From JALORV01 sp963769745 (GTDB taxonomy: Bacteria; Pseudomonadota; Gammaproteobacteria; Burkholderiales; Burkholderiaceae_F), in NCBI GenBank assembly GCA_963769745.1, contig CAVYNB010000041.1:62001-126000 (forward strand): a DNA stretch of 64,000 nucleotides, read 5' to 3'. The position numbers and the translations under genes are program-made. Shown here piece after piece: positions 6,687 to 15,862 of this stretch (position 1 is its first letter; every line of letters starts with the position of its first letter). The notes beneath the pieces are model-generated. The model saw nothing but the letters and a program-made list of their open reading frames with translations, ran no database searches and was not told the DNA's origin.

Positions 6687-9125
6687 ATGGACATCTCGGA
6701 AAAGTGGCTGCGGTGCTACGCGGACCCGTCGATCGACGGTGCAACGCTCGCCGATGAACTCACCATGGCAGGCCTGGAGGTCGAAGACCGCCGGCCTGTC
6801 GCCCCGCCGTTCAGCGGAGTGGTCGTCGGCCGGGTGCGCACGGTCGACCGGCACCCGAATGCTGACAAGCTGACCGTCTGCGAAGTGGATGTCGGACAGG
6901 CAGCACCGCTGACCATCGTATGCGGTGCCCCCAACGTTGCGCCTGGAATCCGGGTGCCGTGTGCGCTGCCGGGTGCCGTCTTGCCGGGGGAGTTCAGCAT
7001 CAAGGCAACGACGATGCGCGGAGTCGAATCGCAGGGCATGCTGTGCTCGGCTCGTGAACTCGGACTTTCCGATGAACATGCGGGCTTGCTGCTGCTGGCC
7101 AACGACGCCGAGCCGGGACGCAACGTGCGCGACGTGCTTGACCTCGACGACCAGATCCTGACGATCAAGTTGACGCCGAACCGCGCAGACTGCCTCAGCG
7201 TCGTCGGTGTTGCGCGCGAGGTTGCCGCGATCACCGGAGCCGAACTGACGTTGCCCACCATCCGGCCGGTCGCGCCTGTGCTGGACGATGGACTGCACAT
7301 CTCAGTGGAAGCGGCCGACCTGTGCGGACGATTTTCCGGACGCGTAATCCGCGGCGTTGATGCCCATGCGGCCACGCCGGAGTGGATGAAGCAGAGACTG
7401 CTGCGCAGCGGCCAGCGACCGATCTCGGCACTGGTCGACATCTCGAACTACGTGATGCTGGAACTAGGACGCCCGTCGCATGTGTTCGACCTCGACAAGG
7501 TGAAGGGTCGGCTTTGCGTACGCTGGGGCCGCCCTGGCGAAACCGTTGAACTGCTGAATGGGCAGACCGTGACGGTCGATGGCGGAGTCGGCGTCATTGC
7601 AGACGACAACGGCGTCGAGGCACTGGCGGGGATCATGGGTGGAGAGGGCACGGCCGTCTCGCTCGACACACGCAACATCTACGTCGAGGCGGCCTTCTGG
7701 TGGCCGGATGCCATCCGCGGACGCGCCCGTCGTTTCAATTTTTCCACCGATGCGGCGCATCGCTTTGAACGTGGCGTCGACTACGCGACCACCACCGACC
7801 ACGTCGAATACATCACCCGCCTGATCCTCGATGTGTGCGGCGGGCAACCCGGTCCGATTGACGACACGATCGTCGGGTTGCCGCAACGCGCGCCGGTCAG
7901 CATGCGCGTGGAGCGATGCCGCAAGGTGCTTGGCATCGCGCTCGGGGCCGACGACATGGCCAACGTGTTCGAGCGCCTGCGCCTGCCCTACCACCGCTCG
8001 GAGGCCGCGTTCATCGTGACACCGCCGAGCTACCGGTTCGATCTGGAAACCGAGGAGGACCTGATCGAGGAGGTGGCGCGGTTGTACGGCTACGCGCGCA
8101 TTCCGGCGCATGCGCCGCTCGCGCCGGCGCGCATGCGCGCGCGCCCCGAAACGCGGCGATCGCCGCATGCGGTTCGCGCGCTTCTCGCCCAGCTCGGCTA
8201 CCAGGAACTCGTCAATTACTCGTTCGTCGATGCCCGCTGGGAACGTGACTTCGCTGCGAACGACCAGCCCATCGCCGTGCTCAACCCGATCTCGGCGCAG
8301 ATGTCGGTGATGCGCAGTTCACTGCTTGGTGGGCTGGTGTCCGTGCTTGGCTACAACCTGAACCGCAAGGCGGGACGCGTCCGGGTCTTCGAGATCGGGC
8401 GCGTGTTCAGGCGAGACCCACAAGTCGTCGACGGGCCGCTGGAAGTGCAGGGGATTGCCCAGCCCACCTGTGTCGCCGGGCTTGCGTATGGAACGGCTGA
8501 CGACGATCAGTGGGCGAGCCCGTCGCGCGACGTCGATTACTTCGACATAAAGGGAGACGTGGAGCGCCTGTTCGCTCCCGGCGTCATCCGCGTCGAACCG
8601 GCAGTCCATCCTGCGCTGCATCCGGGACGCAGTGCGCGCATCGAGTTCGACGGGCGTGAGGTCGGCTTTCTCGGTGAACTCCATCCACGTCTGCAGCAGG
8701 CCTACGAACTGCCGAAGGGCGCAGTGGTCTTCCAGGTCGAGCTTGAACCGTTGCTCGCGCGCGAGCTTCCCATCGTGCGCGACATTCCGAAGTTCCAGCC
8801 GCTGCAGCGCGACATCGCCTTTATCGTCAACGAGTCCGTCAATTACGCCTCGATCGAAGGCGCAATCGACAAGCTGTCGCGCGCGGATGGCCGATTGTCG
8901 GCTCTGGCGGAAGTCCGACTGTTCGACGTGTATCGTCCCCGGTCAACTTCGGAACCCGCCGCAGTAGTGGGCGCTAACGCATTGTTAAATAAAGAAAAAA
9001 GCCTTGCTATCCGGATTGTTCTGCAAGATACTGAAAAGCCGCTGAGCGATACTGATGCCGATGCAGCGGTCACCGCAGTCGTCGAGGAACTGGCCCGGCG
9101 GTTCGGCGCCCGTCTACGACAGTGA
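6687..9125 (+). CDS. pheT: Phenylalanyl-tRNA synthetase, beta subunit
   Basis: An 812-residue partner of PheS. Domains in order: the EMAP-II-like tRNA-binding fold (VVVGRVRTVDRHPNADKL, about residues 45-150), the B3/B4 editing domain that hydrolyses Tyr-tRNA-Phe (about 210-385), the B5 DNA-binding-like domain (about 400-475), the catalytic-like core, and the ferredoxin-fold anticodon-binding domain at the C-terminus (about 718-811, beginning near IPKFQPLQRDIAF). Length is typical for proteobacteria. Its stop lies five bases before the first ATG proposed for ihfA. Confidence 0.97.
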   Translation: MDISEKWLRCYADPSIDGATLADELTMAGLEVEDRRPVAPPFSGVVVGRVRTVDRHPNADKLTVCEVDVGQAAPLTIVCGAPNVAPGIRVPCALPGAVLPGEFSIKATTMRGVESQGMLCSARELGLSDEHAGLLLLANDAEPGRNVRDVLDLDDQILTIKLTPNRADCLSVVGVAREVAAITGAELTLPTIRPVAPVLDDGLHISVEAADLCGRFSGRVIRGVDAHAATPEWMKQRLLRSGQRPISALVDISNYVMLELGRPSHVFDLDKVKGRLCVRWGRPGETVELLNGQTVTVDGGVGVIADDNGVEALAGIMGGEGTAVSLDTRNIYVEAAFWWPDAIRGRARRFNFSTDAAHRFERGVDYATTTDHVEYITRLILDVCGGQPGPIDDTIVGLPQRAPVSMRVERCRKVLGIALGADDMANVFERLRLPYHRSEAAFIVTPPSYRFDLETEEDLIEEVARLYGYARIPAHAPLAPARMRARPETRRSPHAVRALLAQLGYQELVNYSFVDARWERDFAANDQPIAVLNPISAQMSVMRSSLLGGLVSVLGYNLNRKAGRVRVFEIGRVFRRDPQVVDGPLEVQGIAQPTCVAGLAYGTADDDQWASPSRDVDYFDIKGDVERLFAPGVIRVEPAVHPALHPGRSARIEFDGREVGFLGELHPRLQQAYELPKGAVVFQVELEPLLARELPIVRDIPKFQPLQRDIAFIVNESVNYASIEGAIDKLSRADGRLSALAEVRLFDVYRPRSTSEPAAVVGANALLNKEKSLAIRIVLQDTEKPLSDTDADAAVTAVVEELARRFGARLRQ

Positions 9126-9130
9126 AAACG

Positions 9131-9517
9131 ATGCGAGACGATTCCCAGATGACGACGGGCTTCAAGTTTCCCGAGTTGCCGCCTGCCACGGCAGGTAACC
9201 ACGCGAGCGATCGCGGGGCCAAGACGATGACCAAGGCCGAACTGGCCGAAGCCCTCTTCGATCGGCTGGGGCTGAACAAGCGCGAAGCCAAGGACATGGT
9301 GGACGGGTTCTTCGACGAGATCCGGCAGGCGCTCGAGCGAGGGGAATCCGTGAAGCTTTCCGGGTTCGGCAACTTTCAATTGCGCGACAAACCGACGCGA
9401 CCGGGCCGCAATCCGAAGACCGGCGAAGAAATCGCCATCACGGCGCGTCGCGTTGTGACCTTCCATGCCAGCCAGAAGCTGAAAGCGGCGGTGGCCCGTA
9501 TCGCGGGTTCCCATTAG
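9131..9517 (+). CDS. ihfA: Integration host factor alpha subunit
   Basis: An HU/IHF family DNA-bending protein that pairs with IhfB in nucleoid organisation, replication, recombination and sigma-54 transcription. The conserved domain starts at MTKAELAEALFDRLGL (ATG 9227) and includes the DNA-intercalating arm RPGRNPKTGEEI. The frame is open upstream with coding-like codon use to ATG 9131, next to the pheT stop, giving an extension of 32 residues; N-terminal extensions are common in this class. With the 9227 start the protein would be 96 residues. Neither start has a strong ribosome-binding site, so the start is uncertain while the identity is not. Confidence 0.92.
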   Translation: MRDDSQMTTGFKFPELPPATAGNHASDRGAKTMTKAELAEALFDRLGLNKREAKDMVDGFFDEIRQALERGESVKLSGFGNFQLRDKPTRPGRNPKTGEEIAITARRVVTFHASQKLKAAVARIAGSH

Positions 9518-9563
9518 GGCCGCGAGCGTGCCGGGCTGAGCAGCGGACTTCCCGACCAGCGCG

Positions 9564-9944
9564 ATGCAACGCCACGAGACATCGCAACTGCTGCCGCCGA
9601 TTCCGGCGAAGCGCTACTTCACGATTGGAGAAGTGAGCGAGTTGTGCGGGGTCAAGCCCCATGTGCTGCGCTACTGGGAGCAGGAGTTCACGCAGCTGCG
9701 GCCCGTCAAGCGGCGCGGCAACCGGCGCTACTACCAGCACCATGAAGTCCTGCTGATCCGTCGCATCCGCGAACTGCTGTACGAGCAGGGCTTCACGATC
9801 AGTGGCGCGCGCAACCGCCTGGAAGAAGGTGAACGCCCCTCGCGGCACGATGGCAAGAATGGCAATGGCTCGCAGATTCCACTCGACGCGGTCGATCTGC
9901 GCGACGAACTTGCGGCCATCCGCAAGCTGCTATCCGGCAACTGA
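9564..9944 (+). CDS. MerR-family transcriptional regulator
   Basis: A 126-residue protein with an N-terminal MerR winged-helix domain at about residues 18-85 (YFTIGEVSELCGVKPHVLRY, then RRYYQHHEVLLIRRIR). The C-terminal part is short and has no cysteine cluster or drug-binding domain, so the inducer is unknown. A MerR-like gene directly after ihfA, often followed by tRNA-Pro, is a conserved arrangement in Beta- and Gammaproteobacteria; its targets are not established. Confidence 0.88.
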   Translation: MQRHETSQLLPPIPAKRYFTIGEVSELCGVKPHVLRYWEQEFTQLRPVKRRGNRRYYQHHEVLLIRRIRELLYEQGFTISGARNRLEEGERPSRHDGKNGNGSQIPLDAVDLRDELAAIRKLLSGN

Positions 9945-9958
9945 TCGCGTCATTTCCG

Positions 9959-9985
9959 GGGACAGGGCGCAGTCGCGGCTATAAT
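9959..9985 (+). promoter_or_regulatory. Promoter of tRNA-Pro
   Basis: A consensus -10 (TATAAT, 9980-9985) lies 9 bases before the tRNA, with GGGACA at 9959-9964 as a partial -35 at a short 15-base spacing. The stretch between the -10 and the tRNA includes CCGCTCC, a GC-rich discriminator of the kind seen at stringently controlled promoters. Confidence 0.55.
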
Positions 9986-9992
9986 CCGCTCC

Positions 9993-10071
<79 letters not shown>

Positions 10072-10126
10072 CTGCTTGCCGAGGTAGCCGGCGCGAGACC
10101 GCGACCGGCTATTTCTTTGTCTCCTT

Positions 10127-10873
10127 ATGCGCATCCTGGTTTCCAACGACGATGGCTATCTGGCTCCCGGCCTCGCTGCGCTGGCTGCGGCGATGCGACC
10201 GTTCGGAAACGTCACTGTCGTCGCGCCCGAGCAGAACAGCAGCGGCGCGAGTAACTCCCTGACCTTGTCACGGCCCCTCACGGTCAGCACGGCGTCCAAT
10301 GGAGTCACCTACATCAATGGCACTCCCAGCGACTGCGTACATATTGCCCTGACGGGACTGCTCGACGAACGACCGGATCTGATCGTTTCCGGCATCAATA
10401 ACGGTCAGAACATGGGTGACGACACGATCTACTCGGGCACGGTTGCAGCCGCGATGGAGGGCTACCTCTTCGGCATCCCGGCGATGGCGTTCTCGCTGGT
10501 GGACAAGGGCTATGCGCACCTGGACGCTGCGGCCGAGATGGCGGCTGAAGTCGTTCGTCGTCACATTCAGCAACCCTTGCCCGGCGCCTTCCTTCTGAAC
10601 GTGAACCTGCCGAATCGGCCAGTGGCCGAAATCCGCGGAATCGTCGCAACCCGTTTGGGCAAGCGCCACCCTTCGGAACCGGTGGTGCGCACCGTCAACC
10701 CCCGCGGCGAACCGATCTACTGGATCGGTCCGGCCGGAGGTGCCAAGGAAGGCGGGCCTGGGACCGACTTCCATGCGACGTCCGCCGGCTACGTGTCGGT
10801 AACGCCGCTGCAGATCGACCTGACTCACGACGACCAGCTGGACGGTGTGCGTGCCTGGCTGGAGCGAGCCTGA
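10127..10873 (+). CDS. surE: 5'/3'-nucleotidase SurE
   Basis: A 248-residue survival protein that removes phosphate from nucleoside monophosphates and short polyphosphate. The metal site motif SNDDG is at residues 6-10, NSSGAS near 38 and SGINNGQNMGDD near 88 carry the remaining Asn/Ser ligands. It opens the surE-pcm-nlpD-rpoS module linked to stationary-phase survival; pcm begins one base after its stop. Confidence 0.97.
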   Translation: MRILVSNDDGYLAPGLAALAAAMRPFGNVTVVAPEQNSSGASNSLTLSRPLTVSTASNGVTYINGTPSDCVHIALTGLLDERPDLIVSGINNGQNMGDDTIYSGTVAAAMEGYLFGIPAMAFSLVDKGYAHLDAAAEMAAEVVRRHIQQPLPGAFLLNVNLPNRPVAEIRGIVATRLGKRHPSEPVVRTVNPRGEPIYWIGPAGGAKEGGPGTDFHATSAGYVSVTPLQIDLTHDDQLDGVRAWLERA

Positions 10874-10874
10874 A

Positions 10875-11567
10875 ATGCGTCGACCTGCATCGCCGGCAAG
10901 CGAGGCATCACAGGCGCACGCCGGCCTGGCGTCGGCCAAGGTACGCGATCGCATGGTCGAACGGGTGCGGGAGCTTGGCGTGCGCGACAGCCGTGTGCTG
11001 GATGCGATGCGGGCGGTGCCGAGGCATCTGTTCGTCGACGAAGCACTTGCGAGCCGCGCCTATGAAGACACCCCGCTGCCGATCGGACACGGCCAGACGA
11101 TTTCACAGCCCTATATCGTCGCTCGCACGATCGAACTGGCGCTCGAAGGCATTGCGGATCCCCGGCACGCACGTGTGCTCGAGATAGGCACGGGCTGCGG
11201 ATATGCCGCGGCGGTGCTGGCCCAGCTGGTCGGGGAGGTCGTCAGCATCGAGCGGGTCCGCGCGCTGCACGAGCGAGCGCGTGACAACCTTCGTGCGTTG
11301 CGCCTGCCGAACCTCCGGCTGGTCTTCGGAGATGGCTCGCGCGGGGTGGAGCAGGGTGCACCCTACGATGCGATCGTCGCTGCAGCCGCAGGGGATGCGA
11401 TACCGTCCGCCTGGGTCGAGCAGCTGAAACCCGGCGGGCGCATCGTCGCGCCGGTCGGCGCGGGCGAGCAGCAACTCATCGTGGCGCAGAAGGACGAAAG
11501 CGGGAATCTGGTTCGCAGCGGCAAGGAGGCGGTCCGCTTCGTGCCGTTGCGCGGTGGTGTGGCTTAG
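10875..11567 (+). CDS. pcm: Protein-L-isoaspartate O-methyltransferase
   Basis: A 230-residue methyltransferase that repairs isoaspartyl residues in aged proteins using S-adenosylmethionine. The SAM-binding motif I EIGTGCGYAAAVLA is at about residues 103-116, preceded by the family segment GHGQTISQPYIVA. ATG at 10875 follows the surE stop by one base; an in-frame GTG or ATG-like start further upstream would lie inside surE. Length and order match the family. Confidence 0.95.
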   Translation: MRRPASPASEASQAHAGLASAKVRDRMVERVRELGVRDSRVLDAMRAVPRHLFVDEALASRAYEDTPLPIGHGQTISQPYIVARTIELALEGIADPRHARVLEIGTGCGYAAAVLAQLVGEVVSIERVRALHERARDNLRALRLPNLRLVFGDGSRGVEQGAPYDAIVAAAAGDAIPSAWVEQLKPGGRIVAPVGAGEQQLIVAQKDESGNLVRSGKEAVRFVPLRGGVA

Positions 11568-11577
11568 GAGGTAACGG

Positions 11578-12489
11578 ATGAGGCGGTGGGTCGGTGGGTG
11601 TGTTTTCTTCGGCATCGCTTTGATGCTGGCAGCGTGCGGAACTCAGCGTCCGGCTCCTGTGGTCGATCGCTCCGGTGCGACGGGTGTTCGCCCCGATGCG
11701 GCTGCCGGAACATCGGTGCCGCCGGCTCAGCGCGTTGCCAAGGAAGGCATCTACACGGTACAGCGCGGCGACACCCTTTACAGCATCGCGACGTCGTTCG
11801 GTGTTGACGTCCGGGAGCTTGCGCGCTGGAACAACCTGGGTGATGCGGCGTCACTGTCGGTCGGCCAGACGTTGCGAGTCACTGCACCGCCGGCCAGCGC
11901 GGCAACCGTCACCCCGGTGGCGCCGGTGGGGACCGCCGAGGTCCGGCCCCTGCCGGGAGCCGATGCATCGCCACCGGCCGCAACAGCGCCCGGCGCAACG
12001 TTGCCACCGGCCGCGCCGATCCTGCCAGCGATGCCATCGACGCCTTCGCCGCAGCCTCCGCCCGTGGTGCCCGGCGCCGCGACCGTGCCGCCGGAGACCG
12101 CCAAGCCGGTGCCGCTTGAAAGCTCAGTGCAGTGGCTGTGGCCGGCGCCCGGAAAGGTGATCGAGAATTTCGACGAGACGCGCAACAAGGGCCTTGATAT
12201 CGCCGGCAATGATGGCGATCCGGTCCATGCAGCCGGCGACGGGGAAGTCGTCTACGTCGGCAGTGCGTTGCGCGGCTACGGCAACCTGGTCATCGTCAAG
12301 CACAACGACGAGTTCATTTCCGCGTACGCGCACAACCGCCAGATCCTCGTCAAGCAGGGGCAGGCGGTGAAGCGCGGCCAGCGCATTGCCGAGTTCGGCC
12401 GCAGCGATGCGGACCGGGTCAAGCTTCACTTCGAGATTCGGCGTCACGGCAAGCCGGTCGATCCGCTGCGCTATCTGCCGGTGCGCTGA
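11578..12489 (+). CDS. nlpD: NlpD-type lipoprotein, LysM and LytM domains
   Basis: A 303-residue outer-membrane lipoprotein. The signal peptide ends at Cys20 (lipobox LAAC). A LysM peptidoglycan-binding domain (YTVQRGDTLYSIA) covers about residues 59-103, then comes a Pro/Ala-rich linker and a C-terminal LytM (peptidase M23) domain. The first metal ligand is absent (KGLDIAG where active enzymes have HxGxD), as in E. coli NlpD, so it probably activates a cell-wall amidase rather than cutting itself. The main rpoS promoter usually lies inside nlpD. Confidence 0.94.
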   Translation: MRRWVGGCVFFGIALMLAACGTQRPAPVVDRSGATGVRPDAAAGTSVPPAQRVAKEGIYTVQRGDTLYSIATSFGVDVRELARWNNLGDAASLSVGQTLRVTAPPASAATVTPVAPVGTAEVRPLPGADASPPAATAPGATLPPAAPILPAMPSTPSPQPPPVVPGAATVPPETAKPVPLESSVQWLWPAPGKVIENFDETRNKGLDIAGNDGDPVHAAGDGEVVYVGSALRGYGNLVIVKHNDEFISAYAHNRQILVKQGQAVKRGQRIAEFGRSDADRVKLHFEIRRHGKPVDPLRYLPVR

Positions 12490-12495
12490 ACAGCC

Positions 12496-13488
12496 ATGTC
12501 CGGTATCCGCGAGATTCCAGACACGCCGCCCGGCGAGCCGGACGACGCGAACGCCCCGGAGCGCAGCGCCCTCGAGCAGGACGCGTCCGGCGAAAGCGAG
12601 GAGTTCGCTCGAGCTCTGAACGGTGTGGAAGCCGAAGCTTCCGACGACGACTATGAGCCCGACAACGTGCAGCGCTACCTTGCGGACATCGGAACCCATC
12701 CACTGATGTCGGCTGAAGAAGAGCGTGCCACGGCGGAGCGCGCGCGGGCGGGCGACTTCGCAGCACGGCAGCAGATGATCGAGCGCAATCTCCGGCTCGT
12801 CGTGTCGATCGCAAAGCGCTATGCACATCGTGGCCTGCCTTTGCTCGACCTGATCGAGGAAGGCAATCTCGGATTGATCCATGCGCTGGAGAAGTTCGAG
12901 CCCGAGCGGGGTTTCCGCTTCTCGACCTACGCGACGTGGTGGATCCGGCAGGCGGTCGAGCGTGCGGTCATGAACCAGGCCCGCACGATCCGTCTGCCGG
13001 TTCATGTACTGCGCGAACTGAGGCACATGACCTATGCAAGGCGTCACCTGGAGGCGGAATCCGAGTCCGGCGCCGAAATCCGGGTCGAAGACATCGCACA
13101 CCTGACAGGCCGGCCGGTCGAGGTCGTCCACGATGTGCTGCAACTCGGCGCCTGGCCGGCCTCACTGGATGCGCCGCTCGATGCCGATCCGGACTCCACG
13201 CTGGGCGACCTGCTGTCCGACGTTGCGTCCGAGGTGCCCGAGACGACGGCGACGCGGCACGAACTGGAGCGGCGCGTGCACGTCTGGCTGGAGCGCCTCG
13301 ACGAGCGGCATCGCCACGTGATCGAGCGCCGCTTTGCCCTGGAGCACCAGTCCTACGCAACGCTCGATGAACTCGCGGACGAACTGGGCTTGACGCGCGA
13401 GCGCGTGCGGCAGATGCAGCTCGAGGCCTTGAAGCAATTGCGCCAGACTCTCGCCGCCGAGCACGTGGGTCGCGACGCGGTGCTGTAG
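12496..13488 (+). CDS. rpoS: Stationary-phase sigma factor RpoS
   Basis: A 330-residue sigma-70 family factor directing the general stress response. An acidic N-terminus is followed by DNVQRYLADIGTHPLM (region 1.2), region 2 with RNLRLVVSIAKRYAHRGL and FSTYATWWIRQAVERA (-10 recognition), region 3 with IRLPVHVLRELR, and region 4 with LTRERVRQMQLEALKQLR (-35 recognition). The start lies six bases after nlpD. Identity is secured both by sequence and by the NlpD context. Confidence 0.97.
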   Translation: MSGIREIPDTPPGEPDDANAPERSALEQDASGESEEFARALNGVEAEASDDDYEPDNVQRYLADIGTHPLMSAEEERATAERARAGDFAARQQMIERNLRLVVSIAKRYAHRGLPLLDLIEEGNLGLIHALEKFEPERGFRFSTYATWWIRQAVERAVMNQARTIRLPVHVLRELRHMTYARRHLEAESESGAEIRVEDIAHLTGRPVEVVHDVLQLGAWPASLDAPLDADPDSTLGDLLSDVASEVPETTATRHELERRVHVWLERLDERHRHVIERRFALEHQSYATLDELADELGLTRERVRQMQLEALKQLRQTLAAEHVGRDAVL

Positions 13489-13516
13489 GCGGCAACGTCG
13501 CGATGCCCTTCCGTTG

Positions 13517-14296
13517 ATGACGCCGATCCTCGTTTTCGACATCGAGACCGTTCCCGATATCGCCGGTGCCCGAAGACTGCGCGCGCAGCTTTCCGAGCTG
13601 AGCGATGCCGATGTTGCACAGCGGCTCTTCGATGAGCGGCGGGAGAAGACCGGCAGCGACTTCCTGCCGCTGCATCTGCATCGTGTCGTCGCGATCTCCT
13701 GCGTGTTCCGCGATGACTCCGGTTTTCGTGTCCGTTCGATCGGGCAACCCGACGACGACGAGGGAAAGCTGATCCAGGCCTTCTACGCGACGGTCGATCG
13801 CTACACCCCGCAGCTCGTCAGCTGGAACGGGGGCGGGTTCGACCTGCCGGTGCTGCACTATCGCGGCCTCATCCATGGAGTGCATGCGGCGCGCTACTGG
13901 GAGCTTGGCGACGACGATCGCGATTTTCGCTACAACAACTACATCGGTCGATACCACACACGCCATATCGACCTGATGGATCTGCTGGCGATGTATCAGC
14001 CGCGCGCCTCGGCACCGCTCGACGATCTTGCGAAGCTGTGCGGCTTCGCCGGCAAGCTGGGCATGGATGGCAGCCGTGTCTGGGAGGCGTACCAGGCCGG
14101 AGGCATCGAGCAGATCCGCGCGTACTGCGAGACCGACGTCGTCAACACCTACCTGCTTTTCGCGCGCTTCCAGCGCATGCGAGGAATACTCGATGACGGC
14201 GGCTACGCCGAAGAAGAAGACCGCGTACACGCCGCGCTCACCGCGCTTGGGCAGCCCCACTGGAAGGAATACCTGGCCGCCTGGGGACGAACCTGA
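13517..14296 (+). CDS. PolB-type 3'-5' exonuclease
   Basis: A 259-residue DnaQ-fold protein of the family related to the proofreading domain of family B polymerases. The acidic motifs are visible: FDIETVPD at the N-terminus, VSWNGGGFDLPVL in the middle and YCETDVVNTYLLF near residue 210, consistent with a two-metal nuclease. It lies between rpoS and rlmD, with rlmD starting one base after its stop. The physiological substrate is not known to me. An in-frame TTG directly before the chosen ATG adds one residue. Confidence 0.85.
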   Translation: MTPILVFDIETVPDIAGARRLRAQLSELSDADVAQRLFDERREKTGSDFLPLHLHRVVAISCVFRDDSGFRVRSIGQPDDDEGKLIQAFYATVDRYTPQLVSWNGGGFDLPVLHYRGLIHGVHAARYWELGDDDRDFRYNNYIGRYHTRHIDLMDLLAMYQPRASAPLDDLAKLCGFAGKLGMDGSRVWEAYQAGGIEQIRAYCETDVVNTYLLFARFQRMRGILDDGGYAEEEDRVHAALTALGQPHWKEYLAAWGRT

Positions 14297-14297
14297 C

Positions 14298-15665
14298 ATG
14301 AAGTCCGGGGAGATCTTCCAGGTCGAGATCGAGTCCCTCGACCAGGAGGGTCGCGGCGTCGGGCATCGCGAAGGCAAGGCCGTATTCGTGGAGGGCGCGC
14401 TGCCGGGCGAGCGCGCCACCTATGAACGACGGCGCAACAAGGCCAGTTACGAGGTCGGCCGGACTGTTGCCATTGAGCGAGTCTCCGCACTGCGTGCCAC
14501 GCCCCGGTGTCCCCACTTCGGGCTGGGTGCCGGTTCGTGCGGCGGCTGCTCGATGCAGCACCTCGATGCGCGTGCGCAGGTCGCGATCAAGCAGCGTGTA
14601 CTCGAAGACAGCTTGTGGCATATCGGACGGCTGCGTGCGGAGCGCATGCTGCGACCCATCGCGGGACCGACGTGGAACTACCGCTATCGGGCGCGACTGA
14701 CTGTTCGTGATGTCGCCAAGAAGGGCGAGGTACTGGTCGGGTTTCACGAGCGCGCCAGCAGTTTTGTTGCCGACATGACCCGCTGCGAGGTTCTTCCCGT
14801 GCGCGTCAGCGATCTGCTGGTGCCACTGCGCCGCCTGGTGGAGTCGCTGTCGCTGCGCGACCGGCTGCCGCAGATCGAACTGGCTGCGGCGGATCGGGCC
14901 GATGGCCTGCAGGTCGTGCTGGTCCTGCGCGTGCTGCAGGAGCCGACGGCGGACGATCTGTCCCGACTGCGCGAGTTTGCGGATCGGCATGCCGTGGAGT
15001 TCTGGCTGCAGCCTGGCGGACCGCACACGGCGGTGCCGTTATCGATGCAGCAACCGTCGGCATTGCGGCTCGGGTTGCCGGAATTCGGAGTGACGCTGCC
15101 GTTCACTCCAACTGACTTCACCCAGGTTAACCATCGCGTCAATGAAGCCCTGGTGAGCCGTGCCGTCCGCCTGCTGGCGCCGACGCCGCAGGAGAGCGTC
15201 GTGGACTTCTTCTGCGGCCTGGGGAATTTCACGTTGCCACTCGCGACGCGAGCCCGGCATGTGCTGGGCTACGAGGGCAGTTCGAGCCTGGTGGAGCGAG
15301 CCCGCTCTGCGGCCGAGGCGAACGCGCTGGGCGATCGCACATCTTTTGAGGCGCGCAATCTGTTCGAGTGGAGCGCAACCGACTGGGAGGCGGCGGTCGA
15401 ACGCTGCGACGGGATCGACAAAGTCCTGATCGATCCGCCCCGCGAAGGTGCGCTCGCGATCGCGCAGGTGCTGGCGGCGACTGCACGGCCGCCGGCAAGG
15501 GTGGTCTATGTCTCGTGCAATCCCGCGACGCTGGCGCGCGACTGCGCTGTCCTGGTTCATGAGGGAAACTGGATCCTGCGGGCGGCGGGCATCGTCAACA
15601 TGTTCCCGCACACCTCCCACGTGGAGTCGATCGCGATGCTGGAACCCGGCCCGGCCCGACTCTGA
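14298..15665 (+). CDS. rlmD: 23S rRNA m5U1939 methyltransferase RlmD
   Basis: A 455-residue RNA methyltransferase. An N-terminal TRAM domain (residues 1-60) is followed by the iron-sulfur cysteines C71, C81 and C84 and a fourth near residue 164 (MTRCEV). The SAM-binding core contains VDFFCGLGNFTLPLA, and the catalytic cysteine is in YVSCNPATLARD near residue 407. RlmD methylates U1939 of 23S rRNA. The presence of the [4Fe-4S] cysteines separates it from TrmA and fits RlmD. Confidence 0.94.
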   Translation: MKSGEIFQVEIESLDQEGRGVGHREGKAVFVEGALPGERATYERRRNKASYEVGRTVAIERVSALRATPRCPHFGLGAGSCGGCSMQHLDARAQVAIKQRVLEDSLWHIGRLRAERMLRPIAGPTWNYRYRARLTVRDVAKKGEVLVGFHERASSFVADMTRCEVLPVRVSDLLVPLRRLVESLSLRDRLPQIELAAADRADGLQVVLVLRVLQEPTADDLSRLREFADRHAVEFWLQPGGPHTAVPLSMQQPSALRLGLPEFGVTLPFTPTDFTQVNHRVNEALVSRAVRLLAPTPQESVVDFFCGLGNFTLPLATRARHVLGYEGSSSLVERARSAAEANALGDRTSFEARNLFEWSATDWEAAVERCDGIDKVLIDPPREGALAIAQVLAATARPPARVVYVSCNPATLARDCAVLVHEGNWILRAAGIVNMFPHTSHVESIAMLEPGPARL

Positions 15666-15862
15666 AACGCCGGGGCGCCGGCAGCGTCGCTGGCGATCCA
15701 TCGCATGTTAAAATTTTTGGCTAACTTCGATGTTGCAAGTGTTTCATTTATCGAGGTTTTCGGTTTGGCTTCCCGTAGTCTTCCCGCGGCATCTCGCCGT
15801 GGTTCACGGCGGCCGGACTGGTCCGATCAAGAAAACGTTTAAGAAAACTAAAGGCTGAAGTC
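15666..15862 (+). promoter_or_regulatory. A+T-rich leader and promoter region of ndk
   Basis: A 197-base gap, clearly richer in A+T than its surroundings between 15705 and 15770. TAAAAT at 15709-15714, preceded by TGT, could be an extended -10 element; no consensus -35 is seen. A 45-codon open frame (15705-15842) runs through it without a ribosome-binding site. Confidence 0.35.

Noticed and set aside
5658..7298. Minus-strand open frame of about 540 codons under pheS and pheT
   Set aside because: Antisense shadow of pheST; no ribosome-binding site or domain.
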